This document shows positions 27,381 to 37,237 of a DNA stretch of 57,510 nt, piece after piece (position 1 is the first letter of the stretch; every line of letters begins with the position of its first letter). The DNA is taken from the NCBI GenBank assembly GCA_027021335.1, contig JALUUO010000007.1, forward strand, positions 1 through 57,510. Reading direction: 5' to 3'. The notes beneath the pieces are model-generated. The model was not told the DNA's origin, did not search any database, and saw nothing but the letters and a program-made list of their open reading frames with translations. Source of the DNA: Nitrospirota bacterium (GTDB lineage Bacteria; Nitrospirota; Thermodesulfovibrionia; SZUA-242). The position numbers were made by a program, and so were the translations under genes.

Positions 27381-29219
27381 ATGGACGATAAAGTTGCACT
27401 TAAGATGATCGAGTCGGCACGCCAGACAGGCTCTTCAGCGCAGAGCTTTGCCGGCAACTTGTTCATGGGACATCTTGATTTCGGCGCAGTCTTTCCCTTT
27501 CCCAAGCAGTCAGAGGACGATCGCAGAAAGGGGGATGAGCTCCTTCTGAAGGTACGGCCGTTTCTCGAAAATAAGGTGGACGCCGACCGGATCGACCGCG
27601 AAGAAAAAATTCCACGCGATGTGATCGCAGGACTTCGGGAACTTGGCCTTTTCGGGATGAAAATCCCGACAAAGTACGGAGGGCTTGGCCTGTCGCAAAG
27701 CAATTACAACCGCGTGATACACCTTGTTGCATCGCACTGCGCTTCGACTGCGGTCATGCTTTCCGCGCACCAAAGCATAGGAGTTCCGCAGCCGCTTTTG
27801 ACTTTTGGTACAGAAGAGCAGAAGGAAAAATTCCTGCCCCGCCTTGCAGCCGGAGCACTCTCCGCCTTTGCACTTACAGAGCCGGGAGTAGGCTCGGATC
27901 CCTCGCACATGAACACCACCGCAACACTCACAGAGGACGGAAACGCCTACTTAATAAACGGCGAAAAGCTCTGGATCAGTAACGGTCCAGATGCCGAAAT
28001 CATTATCGTAATGGCCAGGACCCAGGCAGGATCGTCCGGACATCCGGCAGTGTCAGCCTTTATACTGGAGACGGACACACCTGGCTTCGAAGCGGCACAC
28101 GAATGCCGTTTTATGGGACTGACAGGCATCAGCAACGGCCTTTTGAAATTCAATAACGTCCGCGTCCCCAAAAAAAATCTTCTCGGCAGGGAAGGTAAGG
28201 GGATGAAGATAGCACTTACCACTCTCAACACCGGCAGACTTACGCTTCCGGCCGCCTCAGCAGCTGTGGCCAAACAATGCCTTGCAATACTTCGCCCCTG
28301 GATTAATGAAAGAAAGCAGTGGGGGAAAAGCATAGGCAAGCATGATGCCGTTGCCGGCAGAATGGCTTCGATGGCGGCTCACACATATGCACTCGACGCC
28401 CTTACGCAGCTGACATCGGCCATGGCGGATGCAAAAAATGTGGATATCCGAATAGAGGCGGCCATGGCTAAACTATACTCATCCGAGGTGCTCTGGAAAA
28501 TAGTCGATGATACTGTGCAGACCCGTGGAGGCCGGGGCTATGAAACAGCTCAGTCCCTTCAGGCAAGAGGAGAAAAACCGCTTCCGGTTGAACGACTTAT
28601 GCGCGATGCGAGAATCAACCTCATAATCGAGGGAACAAGTGATATTATGCGCCTGTTTCTTGCGCGCGAGGCACTCGATCGCCACCTGGAGGTTATGGGA
28701 GTAAAACCGTCAGAGGACGGGCGAGGCTCTCCTATTTCAGCGGTTCTTTCGGCAGCTAAATTCTACGCAACCTGGTATCCGCGTCTCTGGTGGAGACAGG
28801 GTAAGGCATTAGAAGGAGGTAAACTTCCGGACGAACTCCAAAAACACCTTATTTACCTGGAAAAAGAGTCAAGACGGCTCGCACGGCTTATCTTCCACGC
28901 AATGCTCCGGTATCGCCAGAAGCTACAGGACAGGCAGCGGGTGCTGGGTAGGATTGTGGATATCGGAACTAGGTTGTTCATAATATCAACGGTCATATCA
29001 AAAGCAGCGGCCGACCATGTAGAAAATCCCGCTGATAAGGGCCCACTGGAACTTGCCAACATTTTCTGTCTAATCGCAAAAAACGAAATAAGGATTGCAA
29101 AACAAGGAGTATTTCAGAACATGGACGCCGCCGAATACCGCACCGCTGCCGGAGTGATGGAAGGCCGCTTCGATTGGCTCGAAAAAGATATTATCACCAG
29201 GTGGAAGAAGGAAAGCTAA
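27381..29219 (+). CDS. Acyl-CoA dehydrogenase
   Basis: 612 residues, longer than the classic 380-residue enzymes because of a C-terminal extension, as in larger FadE-type members. FAD/substrate motifs are [13 protein letters not shown] and [10 protein letters not shown]. The C-terminal [26 protein letters not shown] pattern (here split as [10 protein letters not shown] and [13 protein letters not shown]) contains the catalytic-base glutamate position. It introduces the trans-2 double bond, the step before FadJ. AAGGTG lies ahead of the ATG. It is divergent from fadI-fadJ-fadD, so the gap between them probably holds shared control. An electron-transfer flavoprotein partner is not in the window. 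Confidence 0.92.
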   Translation: MDDKVALKMIESARQTGSSAQSFAGNLFMGHLDFGAVFPFPKQSEDDRRKGDELLLKVRPFLENKVDADRIDREEKIPRDVIAGLRELGLFGMKIPTKYGGLGLSQSNYNRVIHLVASHCASTAVMLSAHQSIGVPQPLLTFGTEEQKEKFLPRLAAGALSAFALTEPGVGSDPSHMNTTATLTEDGNAYLINGEKLWISNGPDAEIIIVMARTQAGSSGHPAVSAFILETDTPGFEAAHECRFMGLTGISNGLLKFNNVRVPKKNLLGREGKGMKIALTTLNTGRLTLPAASAAVAKQCLAILRPWINERKQWGKSIGKHDAVAGRMASMAAHTYALDALTQLTSAMADAKNVDIRIEAAMAKLYSSEVLWKIVDDTVQTRGGRGYETAQSLQARGEKPLPVERLMRDARINLIIEGTSDIMRLFLAREALDRHLEVMGVKPSEDGRGSPISAVLSAAKFYATWYPRLWWRQGKALEGGKLPDELQKHLIYLEKESRRLARLIFHAMLRYRQKLQDRQRVLGRIVDIGTRLFIISTVISKAAADHVENPADKGPLELANIFCLIAKNEIRIAKQGVFQNMDAAEYRTAAGVMEGRFDWLEKDIITRWKKES

Positions 29220-29376
29220 ACAAACGTAAACGTCAAAAAAGAAATATCAAATTCATTAACCTCAACCTCTTGCAGAGCCTAAACTGCCCGCTGTTTGCAG
29301 TGGAATAGTTCATTGCTTATATGCCTCGATCATAACAAGTATTGTTTTTAGGTCTCTCCCGGTCTGTACTGTTTTA

Positions 29377-29405
29377 TTGACAGACAAAAAAACCGGCGTT
29401 ATAAT
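29377..29405 (+). promoter_or_regulatory. Perfect-consensus sigma-70 promoter
   Basis: TTGACA, exactly 17 bases, TATAAT, with no mismatch. The predicted start is near 29412 and the leader is about 80 bases before the diguanylate cyclase. Confidence 0.85.
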
Positions 29406-29493
29406 AATTTAACAATAAACTCGGTATGTTATAGACTTTACTGTCTTGAGCATCCAAAATATATTTCTTTTTTAAAAAGTCGAGACAAGAGGT

Positions 29494-31005
29494 ATGCTTA
29501 AGATAGAATCTTTGGATTCGGATCAGCTTGCTCAACTTTTGGGTCTTGCATACGAGCTAAACTCCACCTTACAAAAATCCAACGCTATAAAGACAACTCT
29601 TGCCAAGGGCATCGAACTTTCCGGCTGTAGAGGGTGCTGTCTGGTCTTATTCAATGAAAGACAGGAAGGAGCCCCTGAAATCTATTCCAGGGGTGTAAGC
29701 GAGGAGTTTCTTAAAAACATCTCTACATTATCCAAAGATTTAGTCCGGAAAGTTGCCTCAGACATCTCAATTCAATGTTTTGATCATATGCCTGGAAGCC
29801 TTGAAGAAGGCATCCATTCAATTATCTGTTTTTCTCTGGTTTGTAATGAAAAAACACTTGGATTGCTTTATTTTTTTCATTATGAGACATCATCTTTACC
29901 GGAAAAAAAAGTGCAATTACTCAAGCTTTTTGCAGTCTGTGCATCTACGGCCATCGAAAACGCAATTCTATATGATTTGAAAGAACAAAAGATCCGGCAG
30001 TTGAACATCCTGAACGAGGCAACAGTATCGCTGGCCTCAGAATCCGATATTAAATCTTTGTTTCAAAAGCTGGCTGATTATGCACTTTTCCTGCTGCGCT
30101 CGGAAGCGGCGTTTCTTCTGCTTTTACCTTCGGAGTCAAGCCGGATCGAGCAGGTATATGTCTCTGGAAACCTGAAAAAAGATTCTCTCTCGTTTCAGCC
30201 CAGCATTGCCGGGGCTCTTTACGAAATTATGAACACGCATAGTGTGCTTAATGTTAAAGGAAACGAGCAACTAAAAGATGAGGGCATTACCCTTCCCTTC
30301 TCTTTGCCGAATTTAAGAAGTCTTCTGGCTGTGCCCGTTACCTATAAAGGAACTTCTATCGGCATTTTAATCCTTGTAAATAAAACCAGCAACTTATACT
30401 TTGGTCATGAGGACGAAGACCTGCTTTTAACTTACGGCTTTCAGGCTGCTCTTTCCATAGAAAACGCCCGCCTGCACGAGCATACCAAAAGGCTGGCTGT
30501 AACCGATGGCCTAACCGGGCTATTTAACCACCGGGAATTTCAGAAAAAATTAAAGGCAGAGGTTCGGCGTGGCATACGGTATAAGCGCGTTTTTTCGCTT
30601 TTGATGATAGACATCGATCATTTTAAGAGTTTTAACGATACTTACGGACATCCGGTAGGAGATGATGTATTGAAATGTGTTGCCCAAACTATTAAGGAGT
30701 CTGTTCGTGACATAGACATTACAGCACGTTACGGCGGAGAGGAGTTTGTGGTTATACTGCCTGAGACATCCAAGGAAAACGCTTTGGTCGTGGCAGAACG
30801 TGTACGCAGCAAGATACAGGAGAAGTCTGTCGGCCAGTCCCTGGGCAATGGGAACTTACCTATAACCGTCAGTATAGGGGTTGCCTCCTTTCCGGAAGAC
30901 ACCTCAACCAGCGAAAAGTTAATTGCCAATTCCGACCAGGCTCTATATCAGGCAAAAAGAAAAGGCAGAAACCGCATTGATAAATACGAAAAAACCCTTA
31001 CATAA
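29494..31005 (+). CDS. Diguanylate cyclase with two GAF-like domains
   Basis: 503 residues without membrane helices. Two GAF-like sensor domains occupy about 15-160 and 170-325. The GGDEF domain starts LAVTDGLTGLFNHREF near 334, with the active-site motif GGEEF at 414-418 and a standard inhibitory I-site RDID at 405-408, five residues upstream. It should make cyclic di-GMP from GTP with product inhibition. A cluster of Cys at 45, 48 and 49 lies in the first GAF domain and could matter for sensing, but this is a guess. It has its own strong promoter and no partner gene. Confidence 0.92.
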   Translation: MLKIESLDSDQLAQLLGLAYELNSTLQKSNAIKTTLAKGIELSGCRGCCLVLFNERQEGAPEIYSRGVSEEFLKNISTLSKDLVRKVASDISIQCFDHMPGSLEEGIHSIICFSLVCNEKTLGLLYFFHYETSSLPEKKVQLLKLFAVCASTAIENAILYDLKEQKIRQLNILNEATVSLASESDIKSLFQKLADYALFLLRSEAAFLLLLPSESSRIEQVYVSGNLKKDSLSFQPSIAGALYEIMNTHSVLNVKGNEQLKDEGITLPFSLPNLRSLLAVPVTYKGTSIGILILVNKTSNLYFGHEDEDLLLTYGFQAALSIENARLHEHTKRLAVTDGLTGLFNHREFQKKLKAEVRRGIRYKRVFSLLMIDIDHFKSFNDTYGHPVGDDVLKCVAQTIKESVRDIDITARYGGEEFVVILPETSKENALVVAERVRSKIQEKSVGQSLGNGNLPITVSIGVASFPEDTSTSEKLIANSDQALYQAKRKGRNRIDKYEKTLT

Positions 31006-31091
31006 AAGTTCACATTATTTCTGAATTTCAAGTGCAGTAAGCAGGCACATTTTATATTTTTAGACCCGCGTCCACCACTGCTCTTTCTCGG

Positions 31092-33335
31092 TTAAGCACA
31101 TTTTGTAAAACCGCAGCTCCGGCAGACGGCACAGCCCCCTTCGTGCTCCACAGCGCCTCCACACTCGGGGCAGGCTCCATGCTTCATAACCGGTTTTGTC
31201 TTTTGAGCAGCTTCAGCAGCAGTATTTATCCCCCGGTTTATAAATCGCTCCACGGCTGTAGCAATTGCGTCGGAACAGGAAAGGATTCGGCCGCCTTCAC
31301 TCCATGACGGGCTGTGACAGCTTATACCCTTGAGCTGTTTGACAATCTCTGCCGGTTCTATGTTTGAGCGAAATGCCATCGATACCAGCCTTCCGATAGC
31401 CTCGGCCTGACTAGCAGCACAGCCACCGGCCTTCCCCATCCGGGTAAAGATCTCGAAAGGATTGCCGTCCTCATCCTCGTTAATGGTAACGTAGAGATTG
31501 CCACAGCCGGTTTTCAACACCCGGGTCTCTCCACGCATAACCTCAGGGCGGCTTTTGGGAGTTATTTTGCCATCTACCGTAGTTTGAACAACGCCGGCCG
31601 GAGCTGCCTGGCCGGATGAACCGGTGGACAGGACCTGCTCTTCACGCGAACCATCGCGGTAAACCGTTACTCCTTTGCAACCCAGGCTGTAAGCGAGGCG
31701 GTAAACCTCTTCCACATCCTGATGTGTCGCGCTATGAGGGAAATTCACTGTTTTAGAAACAGCATTATCGGTATATTGCTGAAAAGCGGCCTGCATCTTT
31801 ATGTGATCTACCGGAGAAATATCATGCGCTGTCACAAATACCGCCCTGATATCTTCAGGAATTTCGTCAAAGTCATGAATGCTTCCGCTTTCCGAGATAC
31901 GCTCTATCAGGTCCCTGGACCAGATCCCGAGTTCTTTGGCCACAGACTCGAACCATGGATTCACCTCAACCATTTTTGTTCCCTCAAGAACGTTGCGCAC
32001 AAATGAGACGGCAAAAAGAGGCTCTACGCCGCTGGAGCATCCGGCGATAATCGAAAGAGTGCCTGTGGGAGCTATGGTGGTAATTGTGGCGTTGCGCATC
32101 TTCTGCTTGCCTGCAAAGATGCTCAGGTGGTGATTCGGAAAGTCACCGCGTGTTTCGGCTAGTGCCTCAGAGGCTTTTCGTCCCTCCTGCTGAATAACAC
32201 TCATAACCTTGCCGGCCAGCTTATGCGCGCTTTCCGAGTTGTAAGGGATCGAGAGCTGGATAAGCATGTCGGCCCAGCCCATTACTCCTAGTCCGATTTT
32301 ACGGTTGGCTTTGGTCGTCTCCTCGATCTTAGGCAGAGGGTACTTGTTTATGTCAATAACATTATCCAGGAAGTGCACCGCGTCATGAACAACCGTTTTT
32401 AACTTCTCGTAGTCCACCTGGCCGTTACCCACCATACGGGCCAGGTTTATGGATCCAAGATTACAGGATTCGTAAGGTAAAAGCGGCTGCTCACCGCAGG
32501 GATTGGTTGATTCAATCTCTCCAGCGGCCGGTGTTGGATTGCCGGCATTGATCCTGTCAAGAAATATTATTCCCGGCTCGCCGTTTTTCCAGGCGTGATC
32601 CACTATGAGATCAAATACCTTGCGGGCGCTGATCGATCCGGCAACAGTTCCGTCGTGCGGATTCAACAGGTCGTAGTCTCTATCAGCATCAACAGCCTTC
32701 ATGAACTCCTCTGTAATGGCAACCGACAGGTTGAAATTATTAAGCTTGTTGTTGCTGTCCTTTGCAGTAATAAATTCCAGAATGTCAGGGTGATCAACGC
32801 GCAGAATACCCATGTTGGCGCCACGCCGCGTGCCTCCCTGCTTGATGGTTTCCGTAGCCGCATCAAAAACGGTCATAAACGACAAAGGACCGGATGAGAC
32901 CCCCTTGGTTGAGCCCACCACATCACCACAGGGCCGAAGCCTGGAAAAACTGAAGCCTGTGCCTCCACCAGACTTGTGAATCATGGCTGCATTTTTTACA
33001 GCATCGAAAATAGAGTCCATGGAGTCCTCCACAGGCAGGACAAAACATGCAGACAACTGCCCAAGCCTCCGGCCGGCATTCATAAGCGTTGGACTGTTTG
33101 GAAGAAAGTCTGTGGATGAGATCAGATCGAAAAACCTCTCCTCCAACGCCTGAACCTCGGGCAAGGGTCTGTCGTAGAGAAGATCAGCCCTGGCTATAGT
33201 GCGTGCAACGCGTTTAAACATATCAAACGGGGTTTCGGTCACCTTCCCGCTGCTGTCGCGGCGCAGATACCGTTTCTCGAGTACTTTCATCGCGTTGCCG
33301 GTTAATCCCAAGTTTGCAGGCGTGGCGCTTTTCAT
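31092..33335 (-). CDS. nrdJ: Adenosylcobalamin-dependent (class II) ribonucleotide reductase
   Basis: 747 residues from ATG at 33335, chosen because GAGGAG sits seven bases upstream. A TTG at 33350 would put the ribosome site inside the gene. SPTLMNAGRRLGQLSACFVLP and NPCGEQPLLPYESCNLGSIN give the redox-active cysteines and catalytic core. The C-terminus ends in a Zn-ribbon-like CPECGG...CAVCRSCGFTKC tail that resupplies electrons. It makes deoxyribonucleotides with B12, with or without oxygen. Two NrdR boxes lie upstream. No class I or III reductase is visible here. Confidence 0.96.
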   Translation of the reverse strand: MKSATPANLGLTGNAMKVLEKRYLRRDSSGKVTETPFDMFKRVARTIARADLLYDRPLPEVQALEERFFDLISSTDFLPNSPTLMNAGRRLGQLSACFVLPVEDSMDSIFDAVKNAAMIHKSGGGTGFSFSRLRPCGDVVGSTKGVSSGPLSFMTVFDAATETIKQGGTRRGANMGILRVDHPDILEFITAKDSNNKLNNFNLSVAITEEFMKAVDADRDYDLLNPHDGTVAGSISARKVFDLIVDHAWKNGEPGIIFLDRINAGNPTPAAGEIESTNPCGEQPLLPYESCNLGSINLARMVGNGQVDYEKLKTVVHDAVHFLDNVIDINKYPLPKIEETTKANRKIGLGVMGWADMLIQLSIPYNSESAHKLAGKVMSVIQQEGRKASEALAETRGDFPNHHLSIFAGKQKMRNATITTIAPTGTLSIIAGCSSGVEPLFAVSFVRNVLEGTKMVEVNPWFESVAKELGIWSRDLIERISESGSIHDFDEIPEDIRAVFVTAHDISPVDHIKMQAAFQQYTDNAVSKTVNFPHSATHQDVEEVYRLAYSLGCKGVTVYRDGSREEQVLSTGSSGQAAPAGVVQTTVDGKITPKSRPEVMRGETRVLKTGCGNLYVTINEDEDGNPFEIFTRMGKAGGCAASQAEAIGRLVSMAFRSNIEPAEIVKQLKGISCHSPSWSEGGRILSCSDAIATAVERFINRGINTAAEAAQKTKPVMKHGACPECGGAVEHEGGCAVCRSCGFTKCA

Positions 33336-33386
33336 AGTGTTTCTCCTCAAATACCGTTGTATTGGACTAATTTTGACGTTCTTGTC

Positions 33387-33392
33387 ATTATA
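33387..33392 (-). promoter_or_regulatory. -10 box of nrdJ
   Basis: A perfect TATAAT on the minus strand, about 52 bases ahead of the ATG. The -35 is poor (A-rich). The NrdR boxes begin about 27 bases further upstream. Confidence 0.5.
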
Positions 33393-33418
33393 ATTTAGAT
33401 GAAAGGAATGTTTTTAAC

Positions 33419-33465
33419 ATAAAGTATATTAGGTACCATAGAAATAAAACCACAATATGTTGTGT
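33419..33465 (-). promoter_or_regulatory. Pair of NrdR boxes upstream of nrdJ
   Basis: 33450-33465 (CCACAATATGTTGTGT) matches the 16-base NrdR consensus ACACWATATATWGTGT at 14 positions. 33419-33434 (ATAAAGTATATTAGGT) matches at 11. They start 31 bp apart, three helical turns, the spacing NrdR uses. NrdR represses ribonucleotide reductase genes according to the ATP/dATP balance. Confidence 0.7.
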
Positions 33466-33619
33466 GTGTCAAGGCTTTTTATTAAGGGTTTTATCCATCT
33501 AAAAACAAAAACTCACATCTCTTTGATTAATAAATGTTTTCTCTGGGAATTAATTATTAAGCCATTGTTAATGCTTTATAAAGTCGGTCGTTCGGGCATG
33601 AATGCACCTCAAGTTTTCA

Positions 33620-33649
33620 TTGACTCCGGAGCCGTACATCATTCATATT
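33620..33649 (+). promoter_or_regulatory. Possible promoter of tRNA-Leu
   Basis: TTGACT, 18 bases, CATATT, ending 16 bases before the tRNA. The -10 is only a fair match. Confidence 0.35.
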
Positions 33650-33665
33650 TGTAGTAATAAATTAA

Positions 33666-33750
33666 GCGAGGGTGGCGGAATTGGCAGACGCACCAGACTT
33701 AGGATCTGGCGGCCTTGGCTGTGGGGGTTCGAGTCCCCCCTCTCGCACCA
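33666..33750 (+). tRNA. tRNA-Leu (anticodon TAG)
   Basis: 85 bases with an encoded CCA. The acceptor stem GCGAGGG pairs with CCCTCGC through the CTCTCGC end, the anticodon loop is CTTAGGA with TAG at 33700-33702, the T-loop is GTTCGAGTC, and a long variable arm typical of class II tRNAs is present. Confidence 0.97.
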
Positions 33751-33816
33751 TAACCATAAAAAAGGATGCACTTGGTTGACGGGTAGAGCCCCCTGTCTCT
33801 GGGATAAAGAGAAATC

Positions 33817-34257
33817 ATGATTTTAAAGTTTCTAAAAACAGATTTGTATAGTAAGTGGCAAGCCGTACAGAAACAAGGCGGGCGTTATCTTATTAAATTT
33901 TTTTTATCTTTCTCGCTTCTCGTTCTTTTCACACAGTGCTCAAACGACTCACCACCAGAAGAAGAGGCTCACGACCGTGTTTACTTAATGGACCTTGCTT
34001 GCGTCTATAAATTTCGTGACGGCAAGTTGTCAACTCCGCATCACCCGGTCTTCTGCAGGGCTCATAAAAAGCTTCTTGGCCTAACAAAAGACCTTGGGGC
34101 TTACTGGACTGAAGACGATAATCCAGACGGAGTTCCATGCAAAATCATCTTTATTGGAACAGGTGACATGCGGAAGATAAAAGTTCCGGAAAATCTCGAA
34201 TGCGATCCACAGCCAATAAAGCCTGTTGTCAACGATGTTCTTCCTTTTTTGAACTAA
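33817..34257 (+). CDS. Small putative lipoprotein of unknown function
   Basis: 146 residues. About 25 residues of basic N-terminus precede a hydrophobic stretch ending in the lipobox-like LFTQCSN near residue 41, so lipid attachment to that Cys is likely. The mature part is about 105 residues, contains three further Cys, and has no family I recognise. The long N-terminus makes a start further inside possible, although no other ATG precedes the signal sequence. The ribosome site is weak. It sits between tRNA-Leu and the LysM gene. Confidence 0.6.
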   Translation: MILKFLKTDLYSKWQAVQKQGGRYLIKFFLSFSLLVLFTQCSNDSPPEEEAHDRVYLMDLACVYKFRDGKLSTPHHPVFCRAHKKLLGLTKDLGAYWTEDDNPDGVPCKIIFIGTGDMRKIKVPENLECDPQPIKPVVNDVLPFLN

Positions 34258-34570
34258 CAGCTTGACAACAATAAAAGAATCAGATAGGTTATTCTTTAAA
34301 TGGAATAGTAATGAGTTTGGAATAAAATCGAAATAAAACCGGAATAAAAAAGTATTATTCAGGTGTTTTATAAGAGGTTTTCATAGAAACTTATTGTACT
34401 CCAAGTTGCGCGGTTTGTCGCAAAAAATTAGTGAATACCAGGCAGGAAAACCGCTCAACTTGGTGATATATGCGATGTACGCAAAATGCTCATAAAATAC
34501 GGCTGCAGCTAAATCACTATATTTTAGAGTTAGATCCAGTAAAAGCCCAGCCGGTTCAGGAGTTGTCAGC
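34258..34570. other. 313-bp gap between lipoprotein and LysM genes
   Basis: AT-rich at the left. A TTGACA at 34262-34267 has no good -10 (TAGGTT after 17 bases). A minus-strand frame over 34381-34581 has no ribosome site or recognisable sequence. No hairpin terminator is seen. Probably holds the LysM gene promoter. Confidence 0.4.
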
Positions 34571-35626
34571 ATGAAATACATGTCTTTGTTAGTGCTTCTT
34601 TTGGTTTTTTCCTTGCCGGCTTGGGCGGCTGATCTTTCTGAAAAGGATTCACTACCGGAAGCAACACCTTCGTCAATTTACCAATACGAAGAGTACACGG
34701 TCAAAAAAGGCGATACCCTTTGGGGTATTGCAAATGAAAGGCTGGAGAACCCTTTCTCATGGCCCAAGGTCTGGCAGGTAAACCCTAAAATCACAAACGC
34801 AGACCTGATTTATCCGGGACAAGTCATCCGAATTCCCATTGATCTGTTAAAACCCAAGTATCGCAAACTTGTGAAACCAGCAACGCCGGCAGAGCCTGTT
34901 ACAGAGCCTCCGATAGAGACGCCTGTATCCGCGCCCATATCGGCTAAAAAGCCGGTAAAGGTTGAAAAAGCAAGATACCTCGCCAAGCCGGAATTTATAG
35001 CGGCAGCCGGTTTTATTTCTGATGACTTACAGGAAATGGGGACTATTCTGGGATCGCCTTCGGAACACCAGCTTCTCGGAAGATATGATCGTGTTTATGT
35101 AACTGATAACGGCGCAAACAAAGGCAAAAAGTTTTCGCTTTTTCGCAAGATTAAAAAGATAAATCACCCTGTCACTGGAAACTACCTTGGCACTCTCTAC
35201 GAAATTCTTGGTTCCTTAGAGGTGACAGAGCATCGAAACGGCGCAAACGCAGCAAAAATTATAGATTCATATAACTACATAGAACCAAAATCCATCCTTG
35301 GAGAGTACAGCGAACTGGAAGCTGTTCTTGTAAGCGAAAAGCCGCGAACCCCAAACATCAGCGGTTATATCGTCGAGACAAAAGAGCTAAAATGGAATAT
35401 TGGAGTACATGAAGTCGTTTACCTTGACCGGGGCGCAGACGACGGGCTGGCTGTTGGAGACGTCCTTTCCATCTCCAAGCCTGAGAAACGATTTTATGGA
35501 GAGAAAATAGGCAAAGTCCAGGTGATCAAAACAACGCCTTCCACAACAACAGCAGTTATTTTACAGAGTACAGAGGAGTTCCACCGGGGATACGTATTTG
35601 GCCCGGTAAGTGAAGAAGCAGAATAA
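34571..35626 (+). CDS. Exported LysM-domain protein
   Basis: 351 residues with a signal peptide (MKYMSLLVLLLVFSLPAWAA, cleavage near 20). A LysM domain spans about 41-90, containing YTVKKGDTLWGIA and NPKITNADLIYPGQVIRIP. A Pro-rich linker follows (about 100-135), then a 210-residue beta-rich C-terminal region with two similar halves marked by YDRVYVTDNGANKGKKF and HEVVYLDRGADDGLAVGD. LysM binds peptidoglycan, so the protein is probably wall-attached in the periplasm. AGGAG lies ahead of the ATG. It converges with comM. Confidence 0.88.
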   Translation: MKYMSLLVLLLVFSLPAWAADLSEKDSLPEATPSSIYQYEEYTVKKGDTLWGIANERLENPFSWPKVWQVNPKITNADLIYPGQVIRIPIDLLKPKYRKLVKPATPAEPVTEPPIETPVSAPISAKKPVKVEKARYLAKPEFIAAAGFISDDLQEMGTILGSPSEHQLLGRYDRVYVTDNGANKGKKFSLFRKIKKINHPVTGNYLGTLYEILGSLEVTEHRNGANAAKIIDSYNYIEPKSILGEYSELEAVLVSEKPRTPNISGYIVETKELKWNIGVHEVVYLDRGADDGLAVGDVLSISKPEKRFYGEKIGKVQVIKTTPSTTTAVILQSTEEFHRGYVFGPVSEEAE

Positions 35627-35682
35627 GTTCAGCCCATACCAACCAACACGTTTCTTTTAGTTTAGCTACAGAAGGCCTTGGT

Positions 35683-37227
35683 TTATGTAAGAGCCTGGTT
35701 ACGGTCGAGAGTCCTGTATTGTATGGATTCCGATATATGCTCGGGTCTTATTTCGTCGGTGCCTGCCAGGTCAGCTATGGTGCGGGATACCTTGAGAATA
35801 CGTGTATAAGCACGGGCAGACAAGCCTAGTTTTTGCATAGCAACCTCCATAAGACTCTTGGCATCTTCGGTAAGACTGCAGAACGATTTCATATGCCGGG
35901 CCTGCATCTGGGAGTTGGAGTAAACCTTCCGGCTCTGTCTAAACCTGCTCATCTGTACCTGCCTGGCTTTTTCAACACGTGTACGGATCGCTTCTGAAGA
36001 CTCCGTCGGTTTAGAGTTTGAAAGATCACGGTACGGCACTGCAGGAACCTCTACATGAATATCTATTCTATCTAAAAGCGGTCCGGATATTTTTGCCCGG
36101 TATTTGTTGATCTGTGAGGGCGTGCATGTACATGGATGTTTCTGGTCTCCCAGAAATCCGCAGGGACACGGATTGCAGGCCGCCACAAGCATAATGGAAG
36201 CAGGGTAGGTTATAGCGCCCATTGCGCGAGATATGGTGATTTCCCTGTCTTCAAGCGGCTGCCGCAACACTTCTAGTACCGGACGCTTGAACTCCGGAAG
36301 CTCATCAAGAAAAAGCACCCCGTTATGGGCAAGCGATATCTCACCCGGTTTTGGTACTGTTCCGCCGCCTACCATCGCTACATCAGACAGCGTGTGATGC
36401 GGCGAGCGAAAAGGCCGCGCCGCAAGAAGAGGACGTCCGTTTCTCATCAAGCCGGAGGCTGACCAGATGCGTGTGCTTTCAAGCGCCTCTTCAAAGGTCA
36501 TGGAAGGAAGTATCGCAGGAAGCCTTCTGGCCAGCATGCTTTTTCCACTTCCCGGGGGGCCGATCATAAGCAGATTATGACCACCTGCCGCAGCCACCTC
36601 GATCGCCCGCTTTGAATGTTGCTGGCCTTTTACCTCGGAATAGTCCCCTTCATAGACCGAGGCGGCCTCTTCCAGCTCCTTCTGTACATCGGTACTCACA
36701 GCTTCTATTGCCTGCTCGCCCCTTAAAAACTCCACGAGATCGGGCAGGGTTTTAACGCCAAATACCTTGATGTCTTTTACCACCGCTGCCTCATCCGCAT
36801 TTTCGATTGGAAGAATTACGGCATCGAGCCCCTTGTTTCTGGCTGTTATCGCAATTGAAAGAGCACCGCGGACCGGCTTTATGCGTCCGTCAAGCGAGAG
36901 TTCTCCGACTATCATAAAGCGTTCAAGCCGTTCCGGAGGGATGAGGCCCTCGGCAGCAATGATGCCCAGGGATATAGGCAGATCAAAGGCAGAACCTTCC
37001 TTCTTTATGTCGGCCGGTGCCAGGTTTACGGTTATCTGCTTAAGGGAAAAATTGAAGCCGGTGTTTTTCAGAGCCGCTTTTACCCGGTCTTTGCTCTCTT
37101 TTACAGCAACATCCGGCAGACCGACAGTCGAAAAATGAGGCAGGCCCTTAGCCGTAACATCCACCTCAACCTCGACGGGATGGGCATCGATTCCAATAAG
37201 GCTGGCGCTTATCAACCGTGCAAGCAT
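35683..37227 (-). CDS. comM: YifB/ComM family Mg-chelatase-like AAA+ ATPase
   Basis: 514 residues. It has an N-terminal Lon-like domain (ISASLIGIDAHPVEVEVDV and PADIKKEGSAFDLPI), then an AAA+ module with Walker A GPPGSGKSML and LFLDELPEF as Walker B, a CNPCPCGFLGD zinc-like loop, and the C-terminal helical lid. ComM in Vibrio is a branch-migration helicase that helps integrate incoming DNA. Family members occur widely in non-competent bacteria as well. It is 10 bases downstream of recR, in one transcript with dnaX-ebfC-recR. Confidence 0.93.
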   Translation of the reverse strand: MLARLISASLIGIDAHPVEVEVDVTAKGLPHFSTVGLPDVAVKESKDRVKAALKNTGFNFSLKQITVNLAPADIKKEGSAFDLPISLGIIAAEGLIPPERLERFMIVGELSLDGRIKPVRGALSIAITARNKGLDAVILPIENADEAAVVKDIKVFGVKTLPDLVEFLRGEQAIEAVSTDVQKELEEAASVYEGDYSEVKGQQHSKRAIEVAAAGGHNLLMIGPPGSGKSMLARRLPAILPSMTFEEALESTRIWSASGLMRNGRPLLAARPFRSPHHTLSDVAMVGGGTVPKPGEISLAHNGVLFLDELPEFKRPVLEVLRQPLEDREITISRAMGAITYPASIMLVAACNPCPCGFLGDQKHPCTCTPSQINKYRAKISGPLLDRIDIHVEVPAVPYRDLSNSKPTESSEAIRTRVEKARQVQMSRFRQSRKVYSNSQMQARHMKSFCSLTEDAKSLMEVAMQKLGLSARAYTRILKVSRTIADLAGTDEIRPEHISESIQYRTLDRNQALT

Positions 37228-37237
37228 GTCTGTTTAA

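Noticed and set aside
33336-33418. Cobalamin riboswitch ahead of nrdJ
   Set aside because: The leader from the likely -10 to the start codon is about 45 bases, far too short, and no B12-box is seen. NrdR boxes explain control better.
33751-33800. Second tRNA fragment after tRNA-Leu
   Set aside because: GGGTAGAGCCCCC looks faintly tRNA-like, but no cloverleaf can be drawn.
34381-34581. Minus-strand 66-codon frame between two genes
   Set aside because: It overlaps the LysM gene start, has no ribosome site and no recognisable feature.
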